Assembly: GCA_003209795.1 (NCBI GenBank) | Contig: QCPB01000001.1 | Coordinates: 1-64,000, forward strand | Source of the DNA: Prochlorococcus sp. AG-436-C05 | Lineage (GTDB): Bacteria > Cyanobacteriota > Cyanobacteriia > PCC-6307 > Cyanobiaceae | Reading direction: 5' to 3' | Length of the DNA: 64,000 nt | Part shown: positions 24,435-32,149 of the stretch, piece by piece | Numbering within the stretch: the first letter of the stretch is position 1 | How the letters are laid out: each line of letters opens with the position of its first letter | Notes under the pieces: model-generated | Database searches by the model: none | What the model saw: the letters and a program-made list of their open reading frames with translations, nothing else | Told to the model about the DNA's origin: nothing | Position numbers and translations under genes: made by a program

Positions 24435-25637
24435 TTAATTCGTTCTTATATCTTTTGATCCTGCAGAGGCTAAATCTTCTTGTAATTTGTTTTCACATGA
24501 AAGCACCCTAGACCAACTTGGTAACTGTTGAGTCGTTGGAAATGCTAGGTAATTTTCGGTAGCAGGCCTTAATAATTTTGCAAATTTTTGGACGGATAGT
24601 TCTTCTTCATGTCTATCGTATGGTAGTTGATTAACTGCTGAATCTAGCCCAAATTGTTTAACACGATCTTCACCAACTCTTTTATATAAAACTTCTAGAG
24701 TCGCAAGCTGTGTACTCGTTAAGGTCTCTGCTTGATGCTCCATAAGACCTCTTAAAACACTTGAAAGTATTTCAGTACACATTCTTTGCAATCCTTCTCT
24801 TGATGAATTTCCAATATTCTTATGTTTATGATCAAATAAACCAAGGTCAACTTGAGCTATTTTTGATGTCCTTACGTTTCTATAAACTTCTGATAATAAA
24901 CCAATTTCTAGACCCCAGTCACATGGAATTCTTAAATTCATAGCAAGGTCTTTTGTAAATGCAAATTCTCCTGCTAAGGGATATCTAAATGACTGAAGAT
25001 ATTGTAAAAAAGGCCCATTACCTACTAACTGCTCAAGGCTAGCTAGCAGAGGTCCAACAAATAACCTTGTAGCTCTACCTTGCAGTTGATTCGTTTCTAA
25101 AGATAATCGACTGTAAAATGCCTTTACATAAGATATTCCATATGATTCATCTAAAAGTGGAAGTATCATTCTTGAAGGATATAAAGGACTAAAAGTTCTT
25201 ATATCAGCGTCAAAAAGTGCTACAACTTCAGATTTTCTTGTAGCAACTCCTATTCCTTGCCAAACAGCCCATCCTTTGCCTGGAGTTCCTAATAAGTCTA
25301 AACCATTTTTTTCTTGATTTTTTAAGAGATTAATTACTGAGGGAGAATTTGTCCATTGAACATGAACAGGGAAAGGCATCGATTCAAAAAAAGACTTTGC
25401 TGCTTTAACTTGTTCTATAGTCTTTGCTGAAAGAGCTATAACCAATTCATTTAAACTTGTAAGGTTTTTTAATACATCTTTGATATCTTTTAGTGCTGGA
25501 CGTTCAAACTCTTCATATAAACAAGGGATTAATATACTGGTGGATCTTTTTTTTAGATATATATTTAATTCTTTAATTAAATCATTAGTTACACCGTATT
25601 CATGTATTGTTGTGATTAACCCTTGTTGAAAGTCCAT
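24435..25637 (-). CDS. gpgS: Glucosyl-3-phosphoglycerate synthase (GT81)
   Basis: 400 residues. Transfers glucose from an NDP-glucose to 3-phosphoglycerate, the first step of glucosylglycerate synthesis. Features: LIPCLYEEFERPALKDIKDV, the LGTPGKGWAVWQGIG segment and the metal/nucleotide motif VVALFDADIRTF with DAD at 143-145, then GRATRLFVGPLL and GEFAFTKDLAMN, then CDWGLEIGLLSEVY. Cytosolic. Divergent, 50 bases from the GH13 gene; the phosphatase lies in that opposite operon. Family GpgS is well characterised in cyanobacteria and Prochlorococcus. Confidence 0.92.
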   Translation of the reverse strand: MDFQQGLITTIHEYGVTNDLIKELNIYLKKRSTSILIPCLYEEFERPALKDIKDVLKNLTSLNELVIALSAKTIEQVKAAKSFFESMPFPVHVQWTNSPSVINLLKNQEKNGLDLLGTPGKGWAVWQGIGVATRKSEVVALFDADIRTFSPLYPSRMILPLLDESYGISYVKAFYSRLSLETNQLQGRATRLFVGPLLASLEQLVGNGPFLQYLQSFRYPLAGEFAFTKDLAMNLRIPCDWGLEIGLLSEVYRNVRTSKIAQVDLGLFDHKHKNIGNSSREGLQRMCTEILSSVLRGLMEHQAETLTSTQLATLEVLYKRVGEDRVKQFGLDSAVNQLPYDRHEEELSVQKFAKLLRPATENYLAFPTTQQLPSWSRVLSCENKLQEDLASAGSKDIRTN

Positions 25638-25687
25638 TTTCTATTTGATGTGCAGAATAGTGTTAATACTTCGATGATTTTTTCAAA

Positions 25688-27448
25688 GTGAAGCAAATTG
25701 ATTCAGAGAAAAAATTAGATAGATTAAAACTTCATAAATTGTTAGTAACAATTTATTCTAGTAATACTAAAGAAGAAATTAATAACATTTCAAATCAATT
25801 ATTACAGATTTTAGATAATTTCTCAGCGAAATCTTCTTATGAAGAAATAAGTAATAAAGAACGTTGGGATGAATCTTATTCGGTTTTAATAACATATGCT
25901 GATAGCGTTTATAAAAATGGGGAATCAACTTTAATTACACTTCGAGACTTGTTGAGCAAACATTTTGGAAGTCTTTCTAAAGTTGTGCATATTCTTCCAT
26001 TTTTGAAATCGACTAGTGATGGAGGATTTGCTGTCTCAAGTTATGAACATTTAGAAGAGAAGTTTGGGAATTGGGATGATCTTAAAAACATTTCTAAAAA
26101 ACATATATTAATGGCTGATTTGGTACTTAATCATGTTTCATCTTCTCACCCTTGGGTTCAACAATTTATTAAATCCCAAGAACCCGGCATTTCAAATGTT
26201 TTCTCACCGGAGCAGAATCTTGACTGGACAAATGTTGTTAGACCTAGAAGCTCATCTTTATTTTCTCAAGTAAAGACTAATTATGGTTCTAAGCAAGTTT
26301 GGACCACTTTTGGTCCAGATCAAATCGATTTGAATTGGCATAATCCTAAAATGACTCTATATTTTTTAATTTTAATAACTACTTACTTATCGCACGGAAT
26401 TAAATGGTTTAGGCTCGATGCTGTAGGTTTTATTTGGAAAGAATCTGGCACAACATGTTTACACTTGCCTAAGGCTCATTCAATTGTCAAAATCCTAAGA
26501 ATTTTATTAAATAAGCTTCTTTCGGATGGATTGTTAATAACTGAAACTAATGTTCCTCAGAAGGAAAATCTTTCCTATTTAGTTCCAGAAGATGAAGCTC
26601 ATATGGCATATAATTTTCCTTTGCCTCCTATTCTTTTAGAAGCAATTATTTCTTCTAAAGCAGATATTTTAAATTCATGGATTTTTAATTGGCCAGATTT
26701 GCCTGAAAACACGACCCTTTTTAATTTCACAGCATCACATGATGGAGTTGGATTAAGGGCTTTAGAGGGACTCATGAATGAACAAAGAATTAAAGATTTA
26801 TTAATTAATTGTGAGAAAAGAGGAGGTTTAGTAAGCCATAGACGTTTATCAAATGGAGAGGATAAACCTTATGAATTGAATATTAGTTGGTGGAGTGCAA
26901 TGGAGGACTCTGGTATAGATACTAATCGTTATCAATATGAAAGATTTTTATTAACTCAATTGTTGGTTATGGCTCTTAAGGGTGTGCCAGCTTTTTATCT
27001 CCCAGCCTTATTAGCCTCAGAAAATGATATTAAAAGTTTCTCCTTAACTGGTCAAAGAAGAGACCTCAATAGAGAAAAATTTAACTATGAAAATCTTTCA
27101 TCTATATTTGATAATCCTGAGTCTAATGCTAATAAAAATTTAAATTATCTGAAAAATGCGATGGATGTAAGATCGAAACTTAGACAATTTCATCCTGGTT
27201 CTCAAATGGAATCTTTATCTAACGGTAGAAGTGATATTGTTGTAATCAAAAGGGGAAAAGGAAAAGAATCTGTTTATACAATACACAACATTACTGAGAA
27301 CAAAATTAATTATCAATTGAATGATAAAGATCTTCCCGAATTAAATACAAATGAACTTAATATGTGTGATTTGCTAACATCAAATAAATATAATTTGAAA
27401 AATATTAGCCTTGATCCCTTTAAGGTTATATGGCTTGCCACTTTATAA
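25688..27448 (+). CDS. GH13 sucrose-phosphorylase-like enzyme, probable glucosylglycerate phosphorylase
   Basis: 586 residues, (beta/alpha)8 glycosidase of the GH13_18 type. Nucleophile Asp244 in KWFRLDAVGFIW, acid/base Glu286 in GLLITETNVP, and Asp352 in TASHDGVGL. It lacks a C-terminal secretion or starch-binding domain. GH13_18 includes sucrose phosphorylase and glucosylglycerate phosphorylase; with gpgS, the phosphatase and glycerate kinase beside it, phosphorolysis of glucosylglycerate to glucose 1-phosphate and glycerate is the most coherent role. Start GTG; the downstream phosphatase ATG follows the stop with no gap. Confidence 0.85.
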   Translation: MKQIDSEKKLDRLKLHKLLVTIYSSNTKEEINNISNQLLQILDNFSAKSSYEEISNKERWDESYSVLITYADSVYKNGESTLITLRDLLSKHFGSLSKVVHILPFLKSTSDGGFAVSSYEHLEEKFGNWDDLKNISKKHILMADLVLNHVSSSHPWVQQFIKSQEPGISNVFSPEQNLDWTNVVRPRSSSLFSQVKTNYGSKQVWTTFGPDQIDLNWHNPKMTLYFLILITTYLSHGIKWFRLDAVGFIWKESGTTCLHLPKAHSIVKILRILLNKLLSDGLLITETNVPQKENLSYLVPEDEAHMAYNFPLPPILLEAIISSKADILNSWIFNWPDLPENTTLFNFTASHDGVGLRALEGLMNEQRIKDLLINCEKRGGLVSHRRLSNGEDKPYELNISWWSAMEDSGIDTNRYQYERFLLTQLLVMALKGVPAFYLPALLASENDIKSFSLTGQRRDLNREKFNYENLSSIFDNPESNANKNLNYLKNAMDVRSKLRQFHPGSQMESLSNGRSDIVVIKRGKGKESVYTIHNITENKINYQLNDKDLPELNTNELNMCDLLTSNKYNLKNISLDPFKVIWLATL

Positions 27449-28249
27449 ATGATTGAAAATTCTCCTATTTGGGTTGTGAGCGATGTTGATGGAACTTTAA
27501 TGGATCATTCATATGATCTTACACCAGCAAAAGAAACAATAAAAACCTTAAAGGAATTATCTGTGCCTGTGATACTTTGCACTAGCAAGACAGCTTCGGA
27601 AGTAAAGGTAATTAGAAAAGAACTTGAATTAATTGATCCTTATATTGTTGAGAATGGAGCAGCAATTTATGGTGAATCAATTAAAAATAAAAAATTTAAT
27701 ATTATTCTTGGTGAAAAATACGAAGTTCTTGAAGAAATTCTGAATTTTATTTCTAAAGATATTAGTTACAATTTAATTCCTCTTAATAATCTTTCTGATC
27801 AAGAAGCCACAGAACTTACAGGTTTAAAAGGGAATTCATTAACTTTAATGAGAGATAGACATTGGAGTATGCCATTCTTGAACCCTCCTGATTTTCTAGA
27901 AGAAAAAATTCAAAATTGTTGTAAAAGATTTAAAGTTGAAATACTTAGAGGTAATAGAATGAGTCATCTACTATCAATTAATTCAGATAAAGGAAAAGCA
28001 ATCAATGAACTTAAGAAATATTCAAATAATCCAAATACTAAGATTATAGGTTTAGGAGATTCCCCTAATGATTTCCCTTTATTGATTAATTCAGACTTTA
28101 AAATTGTTATTCCAGGTATAAATGGTCCTAATTTAAGTTTATTAAATAAGTTAAAGAATTATGAATATACTTTGGCTGACAGACCTAATGGTCATGGTTG
28201 GAAGTGTGAAATAACAAAATTAATTAATTTATTAAACCTAAACAGATAA
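27449..28249 (+). CDS. Mannosyl/glucosyl-3-phosphoglycerate phosphatase (HAD family)
   Basis: 266 residues. HAD motifs: VSDVDGTLMDH (Asp12 nucleophile, Asp14), CTSKTASEV, Lys in NSDKGKAIN and GDSPNDFPLL at 203-212. This is the MpgP/YedP group, which removes phosphate from mannosyl- or glucosyl-3-phosphoglycerate; here it would complete glucosylglycerate made by GpgS. It starts directly after the GH13 stop and is followed directly by the kinase gene, so the three are one operon. Confidence 0.9.
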   Translation: MIENSPIWVVSDVDGTLMDHSYDLTPAKETIKTLKELSVPVILCTSKTASEVKVIRKELELIDPYIVENGAAIYGESIKNKKFNIILGEKYEVLEEILNFISKDISYNLIPLNNLSDQEATELTGLKGNSLTLMRDRHWSMPFLNPPDFLEEKIQNCCKRFKVEILRGNRMSHLLSINSDKGKAINELKKYSNNPNTKIIGLGDSPNDFPLLINSDFKIVIPGINGPNLSLLNKLKNYEYTLADRPNGHGWKCEITKLINLLNLNR

Positions 28250-29191
28250 GTGAAAGGTTCAAAGATTTACTTCCCTTTAGATAAATTTGAAAAATTAATT
28301 ATTAAGATGGGATGGGATTCCTTACAAGATTGGATAAGTTTTTGGAATTATAAAAAAGATATTCTTTTAATTAATGAATATTGGAATGATAATGTAAGAG
28401 AAGATTGGATTTGGGGTTTAGCTTTACCTCTTTTGTCCCAGGCTTATATATTTAAAAATAAATTTTCAGATAGAAAAATAATTGGAATTTCGGCTTTACC
28501 TGGTACTGGAAAAACAACTTTGGGGAAGTGGTTGGAAGCAACATCATTAAAACTTAATTTCAAAGTTGCTGTTATTTCTATTGATGATTTTTATCTCCCA
28601 TCTGATGAAATGAATTTGGCAATAAAGAATAATCCTTGGAACGTTTCTAGAGGTTTCCCAGGCAGTCATTCAGTTCTCTTAATGAAAGAGGCTTTATTAA
28701 AATGGAAAATTGATGGCCAATTAAATGTTCCCGTTTATGATAAATCCTTGAGGAATGGGTTAGGAGATAGATCTCATTGGAGGACAGACAATGCCGATTT
28801 GTTAATTCTTGAGGGCTGGTTTTTAGGAGTAAAACCTTTTTCTAATTATTTTGATGGAAATACATTAATATCACCCTCGTTAACATCTCATGAATCTTCT
28901 TATAGATTAAAAATTCAAAATAATTTAAAGGAATATTTAGATATTTGGAATTTAATAGATAATATTTGGCAATTAAAACCAGTTAAATTTGAATATATGA
29001 ATTTATGGAAATCAAGACAAGAAAATGAAATGTTTAGAGAAAAAGGAAAAGCATTGAAAGATAAGCAATTATCGAATTTCTTGAGAATGTTAAATGTTTC
29101 AATTCCTATGAAAAGTTTTGATCATATTAATCCTGATACTTTGTTATTGATTGATCAAGAAAGAAAATTAATAGAAGTTGGTTTAAATTAA
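28250..29191 (+). CDS. P-loop kinase, probable D-glycerate 3-kinase
   Basis: 313 residues. Walker A SALPGTGKTT at about 81-90, VISIDDFYLPSDEM (substrate motif of the phosphoribulokinase/GLYK group), WNVSRGFPGSHS and LLILEGWFLGVKP, and the basic YMNLWKSRQENEMFREKG region are features of GLYK, plant-type glycerate 3-kinase. Product is 3-phosphoglycerate from glycerate and ATP. In this operon it would return glycerate released from glucosylglycerate to central metabolism, and it also serves photorespiratory glycerate. GTG start placed right after the upstream stop. Confidence 0.85.
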   Translation: MKGSKIYFPLDKFEKLIIKMGWDSLQDWISFWNYKKDILLINEYWNDNVREDWIWGLALPLLSQAYIFKNKFSDRKIIGISALPGTGKTTLGKWLEATSLKLNFKVAVISIDDFYLPSDEMNLAIKNNPWNVSRGFPGSHSVLLMKEALLKWKIDGQLNVPVYDKSLRNGLGDRSHWRTDNADLLILEGWFLGVKPFSNYFDGNTLISPSLTSHESSYRLKIQNNLKEYLDIWNLIDNIWQLKPVKFEYMNLWKSRQENEMFREKGKALKDKQLSNFLRMLNVSIPMKSFDHINPDTLLLIDQERKLIEVGLN

Positions 29192-29271
29192 TAGATTTTT
29201 ACTTTCAGTTATGTTTTATACAAATTTCTTTACTTAATTTGTTGTTTAATAAATATAATTATTTTATTGGG

Positions 29272-29499
29272 ATGGTTGAGTTTTCTTACAAAAACGAAGG
29301 TTGTAGGATGGTTGTTTTGCGATGTATTGGTTCTTCAAATTTTTTTTTAGAAAGAGTTTTATTTCCAACTGATATTCTTACTTTTATGGCTCCAAATGAT
29401 TCGAGAGTAGAAATATGGGGAAATGAATTATATGGACCTAAACTTGAGGAAAGAATAAGAATTTCCTCGGATAATGAAGATTCTACTTTAGTTGCTTAG
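29272..29499 (+). CDS. DUF1830 protein
   Basis: 75 residues from the ATG giving MVEFSYKNEGCRMVVLRCIG; a TTG 11 codons upstream is possible. FLERVLFPTDILTFMAPNDS, then RVEIWGNELYGPKLEERI, match DUF1830, a small beta-rich cyanobacterial family. Function unknown; cyanobacteria-restricted. Probably its own transcription unit downstream of the glycerate kinase. Confidence 0.82.
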   Translation: MVEFSYKNEGCRMVVLRCIGSSNFFLERVLFPTDILTFMAPNDSRVEIWGNELYGPKLEERIRISSDNEDSTLVA

Positions 29500-29783
29500 T
29501 ATCAAATATTATTTAATTGTCTTCGAGTCAAAATTATTGGTATATACATAATATTAATATTGATATTATTAAAAAGTTTTTAACTGAAGATTTAAACTTA
29601 ATTATTTCATTCCATTGGGTGAGTTAATTATCTTCTGTTAAATATTTGATATTCCTTTTTATTGGTTTATAAAATTTAAACCGAGGAATTAGAAATTACA
29701 CAAATTATTTATTTATCTCAGATTTCATTTAAATTATTTTAAATTAATCTTTCCACAATCAATTCAAAATCTATTCTCGCATT

Positions 29784-29918
29784 ATGGATCTTACAACAGT
29801 TTTATTTTTATTAAGTATTCCATTTGTAGCATTGACGGTTTTTTTTGGAACCAAAAATGATTTTTATGAAAGTGAAAATTATAAAGGTGATGGATGCGCA
29901 CACGATGTAAAAAGATAA
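29784..29918 (+). CDS. 44-residue single-span membrane microprotein
   Basis: ATG start: MDLTTVLFLLSIPFVALTVF, then FGTKNDFYESENYKGDG, and CAHDVKR at the end. One span and a soluble hydrophilic tail. The tail is not Lys-rich filler but ordered, and resembles other small picocyanobacterial membrane peptides. Convergent with the exported 92-residue gene, 2 bases apart. Family not recognised. Confidence 0.68.
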   Translation: MDLTTVLFLLSIPFVALTVFFGTKNDFYESENYKGDGCAHDVKR

Positions 29919-29920
29919 TA

Positions 29921-30199
29921 CTATTTATAATTTCCACTAAATATACAAGTCCATTTACTATCAAATTGCCAGACAGGTTTATATATTTTATCTGTAATTT
30001 CATTACCTGCTTTTTTACAGGTCTCTAAATCCTTCATTGGAATTGAGTGTAGTGAAGGACTAGTTATTCCACTTACTACAGGTCTTCCTCCTGGTCCTTG
30101 CCTATAAGTTCCAATAACTAGCCAATAATTTGCTTTTAAAGAGTCAGATAATAAAAGGAAAGATAGAACAATAAATAATTTTAAAAAATTTTTCTTCAT
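29921..30199 (-). CDS. Small exported protein, unknown
   Basis: 92 residues. Clear signal peptide MKKNFLKLFIVLSFLLLSDS with probable cleavage after SLKA, then NYWLVIGTYRQGPGGRPVVS and a C-terminal with CKKAGNEITDKI and WTCIFSGNYK. Two Cys in the mature part could form a disulfide. Periplasmic or thylakoid lumen. Family not recognised. Confidence 0.7.
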   Translation of the reverse strand: MKKNFLKLFIVLSFLLLSDSLKANYWLVIGTYRQGPGGRPVVSGITSPSLHSIPMKDLETCKKAGNEITDKIYKPVWQFDSKWTCIFSGNYK

Positions 30200-30274
30200 A
30201 ATTTAATATTATCTTTTACTTTTATAATGTAAATTGTAATATTCATTTGAGAATTACATTTTTTTATACATTTT

Positions 30275-31075
30275 TTGGAATATTTAAAATTTATTTTATA
30301 CGGTTTGATTCAAGGATTAACAGAATTTATTCCTGTTAGTAGTACCGCTCATTTAAAAATTATATCTTTATGGTTGGGTATTGAAGACCCTGGTTCATCT
30401 TTATCTGCAATTATTCAACTTGGTAGTGTTTTTAGCATATTTTGGTACTTTAGAAATGATATTTTTAGGTTTAATATTTCAAGTTCAAAAAATAATTTAG
30501 ATTCTTTTTTATTTAAAAAATTATCTAAGTCTATATTTATTGCTACTATTCCTATCATTTTAATAGGTGGATTTATTAAAATATTTATTCCTTATTTTTT
30601 AGATAGCAATCTTCGTTCAAATTTTTCTATAGCAATAATTTCCTTATTAATGGCTTTTTTTATGTATCTAGCTGATAATTCGAGAAATAAATTTATTAAC
30701 TTAGGAAATCATAGTTATTTAGATAGCTTATTAATAGGTTTTGCCCAGGCATTTGCGATAATTCCAGGTGTATCTAGATCAGGAGTTACTATTTCTTTGG
30801 CACTTTTATTCGGTTGGGAAAGAAAAGATGCTGCAAAATTTTCTTTTCTTTTAGGAATACCTGCTATTTCAATAGCTGCTGTTGTTCAGTTAATTTTTTC
30901 TTTAAATCAATTTCCCAATTTTAGTCTTTTACCTTTAATAATTTCTCTTACTACATCATTCTTTTCTTCTTTATTAGCCATAGATTTTTTAATAAAATAT
31001 ATATCTACACGTGGTATGAAAATATTTATATACTATAGGATTATATTTGGTATTTCGATTCTTTTGAATTTATAA
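30275..31075 (+). CDS. uppP: Undecaprenyl-diphosphatase (UppP/BacA)
   Basis: 266 residues, seven to eight spans. Regenerates undecaprenyl phosphate, the lipid carrier for peptidoglycan and other envelope polymers. The conserved blocks are GLIQGLTEFIPVSSTAHLKI (Glu and Ser/Thr of the active site) and AFAIIPGVSRSGVTISLALL (PGxSRSG). Start TTG, as in several genes of the window. Confidence 0.95.
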   Translation: MEYLKFILYGLIQGLTEFIPVSSTAHLKIISLWLGIEDPGSSLSAIIQLGSVFSIFWYFRNDIFRFNISSSKNNLDSFLFKKLSKSIFIATIPIILIGGFIKIFIPYFLDSNLRSNFSIAIISLLMAFFMYLADNSRNKFINLGNHSYLDSLLIGFAQAFAIIPGVSRSGVTISLALLFGWERKDAAKFSFLLGIPAISIAAVVQLIFSLNQFPNFSLLPLIISLTTSFFSSLLAIDFLIKYISTRGMKIFIYYRIIFGISILLNL

Positions 31076-31117
31076 TTTGTTTCGAAATTTAAATAGTTTC
31101 TTTAGTTTCTTACGAAA

Positions 31118-31282
31118 ATGATTCCTAATCAATTTTTTATATCTTTTCAATTAGGCGAGGTTGAGGTTTCAAATCTTACTTTATTTATACTTGTATTTTT
31201 TTCATCTTGTACATTTATCGCTGTTGGCATAAGCTCATATAAATTATACAAATCTTTAATAAATGATAATGTTGAAAATTAA
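31118..31282 (+). CDS. 54-residue single-span membrane microprotein
   Basis: ATG start: MIPNQFFISFQLGEVEVSNL, then a span TLFILVFFSSCTFIAVGI and a tail SSYKLYKSLINDNVEN, TAA. It directly abuts the tRNA-Pro gene on the opposite strand. Function unknown. Confidence 0.6.
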   Translation: MIPNQFFISFQLGEVEVSNLTLFILVFFSSCTFIAVGISSYKLYKSLINDNVEN

Positions 31283-31356
31283 TCGGAACGGCGGGATTTG
31301 AACCCACGACCCCCACTACCCCAAAGTGGTGCGCTACCAAACTGCGCTACGCCCCG
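31283..31356 (-). tRNA. tRNA-Pro (anticodon TGG)
   Basis: Complement folds as a complete cloverleaf: acceptor CGGGGCG / CGTTCCG, D arm GCGC...GCGC, anticodon stem CCACT / AGTGG with loop TTTGGGG-type carrying TGG, and T arm GTGGG-TTCAAAT-CCCGC. The discriminator base is A. No CCA is encoded. TGG reads CCN proline codons. Lies between the membrane microprotein and msrA. Confidence 0.95.
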
Positions 31357-31384
31357 TAATCATTACTATAAAGATTAAGAAGGG

Positions 31385-32113
31385 TTAATTGTTATTCTTT
31401 ATAGGTTTATTATCAGATATCAATACACACTTATCAACTTCCCAATTAAAGTTTTCCCATATTTTATTTTTTAATTTGTAATTACTACCATCAAAAGGAC
31501 CTAGTTTTACTTTTGTTGGAGAAGCAGAGCAATATTGTCTACTTCCCTCCATAGCTAGGTATTGTTGATGATATTCTTCAGCGTAAAAATATGTGTCAAT
31601 CATTTTTATTTCTGTTTCAATTAAGCCATGATTTTTTTTATTAAGTTCTCTTTGATATTCGTCTTTACTTGATTGTATTATGTATTCTTTATTTTTATTT
31701 GTATAGTATATTGAAGATCTATACTGAGAACCCACATCATTACCTTGCCTATTTTTTTGGGTTGGATTATGACATTCCCAAAACATTTTTAATAGATCAC
31801 TAATATCTATCTCATTTTTATTCCAAACAACTCTTACTACTTCTGCATGACCAGTTAAACCAGAACATACTTCATAATAGGTAGGATTATTTTTAATTCC
31901 GCCTGCATAACCAACAGAGGTTGTAACTACTCCAGGAAGTTTCCAAAAACATTTTTCTGCTCCCCAGAAACATCCGCACCCAAATATTATTTCATCCTCT
32001 TGAGCACTTGGATCTTTTTTAATATTAGTATTTAATATTCTATGAATTGAATTTGTTTTATCAATATGAATTGATTTTTGATTATTCATGAAAATTTTAT
32101 GAAATTTAAACAT
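31385..32113 (-). CDS. msrA: Peptide-methionine (S)-S-oxide reductase A
   Basis: 242 residues, longer than the ~170-220 usual owing to an N-terminal extension of about 40 residues. Repairs oxidised Met in proteins using thioredoxin. The active site is FGCGCFWGAEKCFWKLPGVV with catalytic Cys48, followed by SVGYAGG and the YHQQYLAMEG segment. MNNQKS at residue 9 is an alternative start. Cytosolic. It follows tRNA-Pro with a 28-base gap and lies downstream of an ABC exporter on the same strand. Confidence 0.95.
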   Translation of the reverse strand: MFKFHKIFMNNQKSIHIDKTNSIHRILNTNIKKDPSAQEDEIIFGCGCFWGAEKCFWKLPGVVTTSVGYAGGIKNNPTYYEVCSGLTGHAEVVRVVWNKNEIDISDLLKMFWECHNPTQKNRQGNDVGSQYRSSIYYTNKNKEYIIQSSKDEYQRELNKKNHGLIETEIKMIDTYFYAEEYHQQYLAMEGSRQYCSASPTKVKLGPFDGSNYKLKNKIWENFNWEVDKCVLISDNKPIKNNN

Positions 32114-32149
32114 ACTTCAGCTAATTTATCTTAAGTTGCGATATTTATG

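Noticed and set aside
29791..30003. 70-codon minus-strand frame
   Set aside because: It spans the opposing microprotein gene and the end of the exported-protein gene; the reading is in the wrong frame for both and has low-complexity composition.
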